Positions 63,016 to 64,000 of a stretch of 64,000 nucleotides of DNA are shown here, piece by piece. The position numbers and the translations under genes are program-made. Origin of the DNA: JABSSA01 sp039960995 (lineage in GTDB: Bacteria; Pseudomonadota; Alphaproteobacteria; Rhodobacterales; Rhodobacteraceae); assembly GCA_039960995.1 (NCBI GenBank), contig JBDVKF010000075.1, forward strand, positions 186,001 to 250,000. The letters are read 5' to 3'. Positions within the stretch are counted from its first letter, which is position 1; every line of letters begins with the position of its first letter. The notes under the pieces are model-generated. The model made no database searches. It saw only the letters and a program-made list of their open reading frames with translations, and was not told the DNA's origin.

Positions 63016-63618
63016 ATGAAATCATCGAGATCACGGTCCCGGTCAAAGAACAATCGCAATAGATCCAATAGCGGCGGCAACGTCGTCAATCGGGTGTTTG
63101 ATAGTTCCGGTCCGGAAGGCAAAGTGCGGGGAACACCCCAGCAGATTATCGACAAGTACAATCAGCTTGCTCGCGATGCGCAACTGGCAAATGATCGCGT
63201 TGCGACGGAAAATTTCCAGCAACACGCCGAACATTACCTACGGCTACTCAGCGAAGCACAGCGTGAAATGGACGCCAAGCGCGAAGAGCAAGAGCGCCAT
63301 AACCGCGAACGTCAAGCCGAACGGGATCGCAATCGTGCATCCCATCAAGACGGTGAAACGAACGCGCCGTCAGCTGCACCAGCCGCAGCCGCAGCCGCTG
63401 TGCCATCAATGGATCCAGCGGATCAGCCACAGCCAGATATTCTGGACGCGCCTGATGCAGGGTCTTCGCTTGTTGAAACACCTGAAGACAAGCCAAAGCC
63501 GAAACCGCGGCGTCCTCGCAAACCGAAACCAAAATCGGAAGCTGCGACACCGGATGCACATCCGTCAACAGATGGTCCAGAATCTGACACGTCCGGACCC
63601 TCTGAAGCAGCTGAGTAA
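63016..63618 (+). CDS. DUF4167 domain protein
   Basis: A 200-residue protein. Residues about 1-85 match DUF4167: a basic Arg/Ser/Asn-rich start, then FDSSGPEGKVRGTPQQIIDKYNQLARDAQ and HYLRLL. The remainder is low complexity, with charged, Ala-rich and KPKP-type Pro/Lys repeats and an acidic end. The family is common in alphaproteobacteria and of unknown function; the basic region suggests nucleic-acid binding. No strong ribosome site is seen before ATG 63016. Confidence 0.8.
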   Translation: MKSSRSRSRSKNNRNRSNSGGNVVNRVFDSSGPEGKVRGTPQQIIDKYNQLARDAQLANDRVATENFQQHAEHYLRLLSEAQREMDAKREEQERHNRERQAERDRNRASHQDGETNAPSAAPAAAAAAVPSMDPADQPQPDILDAPDAGSSLVETPEDKPKPKPRRPRKPKPKSEAATPDAHPSTDGPESDTSGPSEAAE

Positions 63619-64000
63619 CTAAGTCTGCGCGAGGCTTCGTGCCAACGCGCAGAACCCTTCGACTGGGACTTGCTCTGCCCGGTCCGTTGGTTTTATGCCG
63701 ACAGCATTCAAATGATCTTCGATCTGTGGTGACTGCCCTTTAAGGGCAGCACGCAGCATCTTGCGGCGTTGATTAAAGGCTGCGGCGACAACGCGTTCTA
63801 ATACCGCTGGATCGGCGTCAAATTTGGGTTTTGGCAGCGCTTGGACATGCACCACGGCGCTGGACACCTTTGGCGCTGGGGTAAAGGCCTCTGGCGGCAA
63901 GGACAGCGATATACGCGCATCTGTGCGCCATTGGGACAAGACAGCCAAGCGACCATAGGTTTTGGACCCCGGTTGCGCGACAATGCGTTCAGCGACTTCG
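63619..64000 (-). CDS. rsmA: 16S rRNA dimethyladenosine transferase RsmA, N-terminus cut by window edge
   Basis: The C-terminal 127 or so residues of KsgA/RsmA, continuing beyond the window. PGSKTYGRLAVLSQW, FTPAPKVSSAVVHV and FNQRRKMLRAALKG are diagnostic. It dimethylates A1518 and A1519 of 16S rRNA during small subunit assembly. It converges with the DUF4167 gene, the stop codons lying directly side by side. Confidence 0.93.
   Translation of the reverse strand, partial: EVAERIVAQPGSKTYGRLAVLSQWRTDARISLSLPPEAFTPAPKVSSAVVHVQALPKPKFDADPAVLERVVAAAFNQRRKMLRAALKGQSPQIEDHLNAVGIKPTDRAEQVPVEGFCALARSLAQT

Noticed and set aside
1..64000. CRISPR arrays, insertion sequences, prophage or other mobile elements
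   Set aside because: No regularly spaced repeats, transposase frames, terminal inverted repeats with target duplications, or phage genes were seen.

Overview
This window looks like core chromosome of a marine alphaproteobacterium of the Rhodobacterales (Roseobacter group). The case rests on typical family members: a DksA with a degenerate zinc finger, LpxI instead of LpxH, a Mur/Fur-type regulator, DUF2927, DUF1499 and DUF4167 proteins, several EamA transporters, and paired DMGDH-type FAD-GcvT enzymes. Coding density is high. Many operons are joined by ATGA, TAATG or TGATG overlaps. I saw no rRNA, prophage, insertion sequence or CRISPR array. The species cannot be named from the sequence alone.

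Layout. 1-2.2 kb: cut DUF2927 lipoprotein, a GNAT enzyme and a MoxR-type ATPase. 2.3-5.5 kb: dksA, then an arginine-catabolic block (arginase and ornithine cyclodeaminase) divergent from an Lrp/AsnC regulator, with a perfect palindrome between them. 5.5-7.7 kb: dsbB and a YqaA-like membrane protein, tRNA-Leu(CAA), a short gene remnant and a MocA-like nucleotidyltransferase. 7.7-12.7 kb: two divergent 800-residue FAD-GcvT methylamine-type dehydrogenases. 12.7-23.4 kb: EamA and MFS transporters, a CorC-like protein, a degenerate metallophosphoesterase, xerD with two envelope proteins, aroK-aroB, ssb, a lytic transglycosylase and a small membrane protein. 23.5-28.6 kb: a peptide-type ABC transporter without a binding-protein gene, preceded by two strong palindromes.

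28.6-41.6 kb is the most coherent part. miaA is divergent from pyrH-frr-uppS-cdsA-dxr-rseP. A 43-codon membrane ORF with its own terminator follows, then bamA-skp-fabZ-lpxA-lpxI-lpxB. Together these serve UMP and translation-recycling steps, isoprenoid and phospholipid precursors, outer-membrane protein assembly and lipid A synthesis. 41.7-55.8 kb is housekeeping and accessory metabolism: tyrS, anmK, eno, a Fur/Mur regulator, a DUF533/TerB protein, SelO, and a nucleoside hydrolase-GrpB-GNAT-EamA run. 56.2-60.2 kb: mazG is divergent from a coupled operon of an M20 amidohydrolase and two ureohydrolase paralogues, which probably acts on guanidino compounds. 60.2-64 kb: DUF1499, prfA-prmC, DUF4167 and the end of rsmA.

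No clear undescribed defence or mobile system is visible. The best leads are the M20/ureohydrolase operon, the paired palindromes before the ABC transporter, the small membrane ORF between rseP and bamA, an orphan plus-strand terminator near 56.2 kb, and the conserved-looking metallophosphoesterase that lacks several metal ligands.
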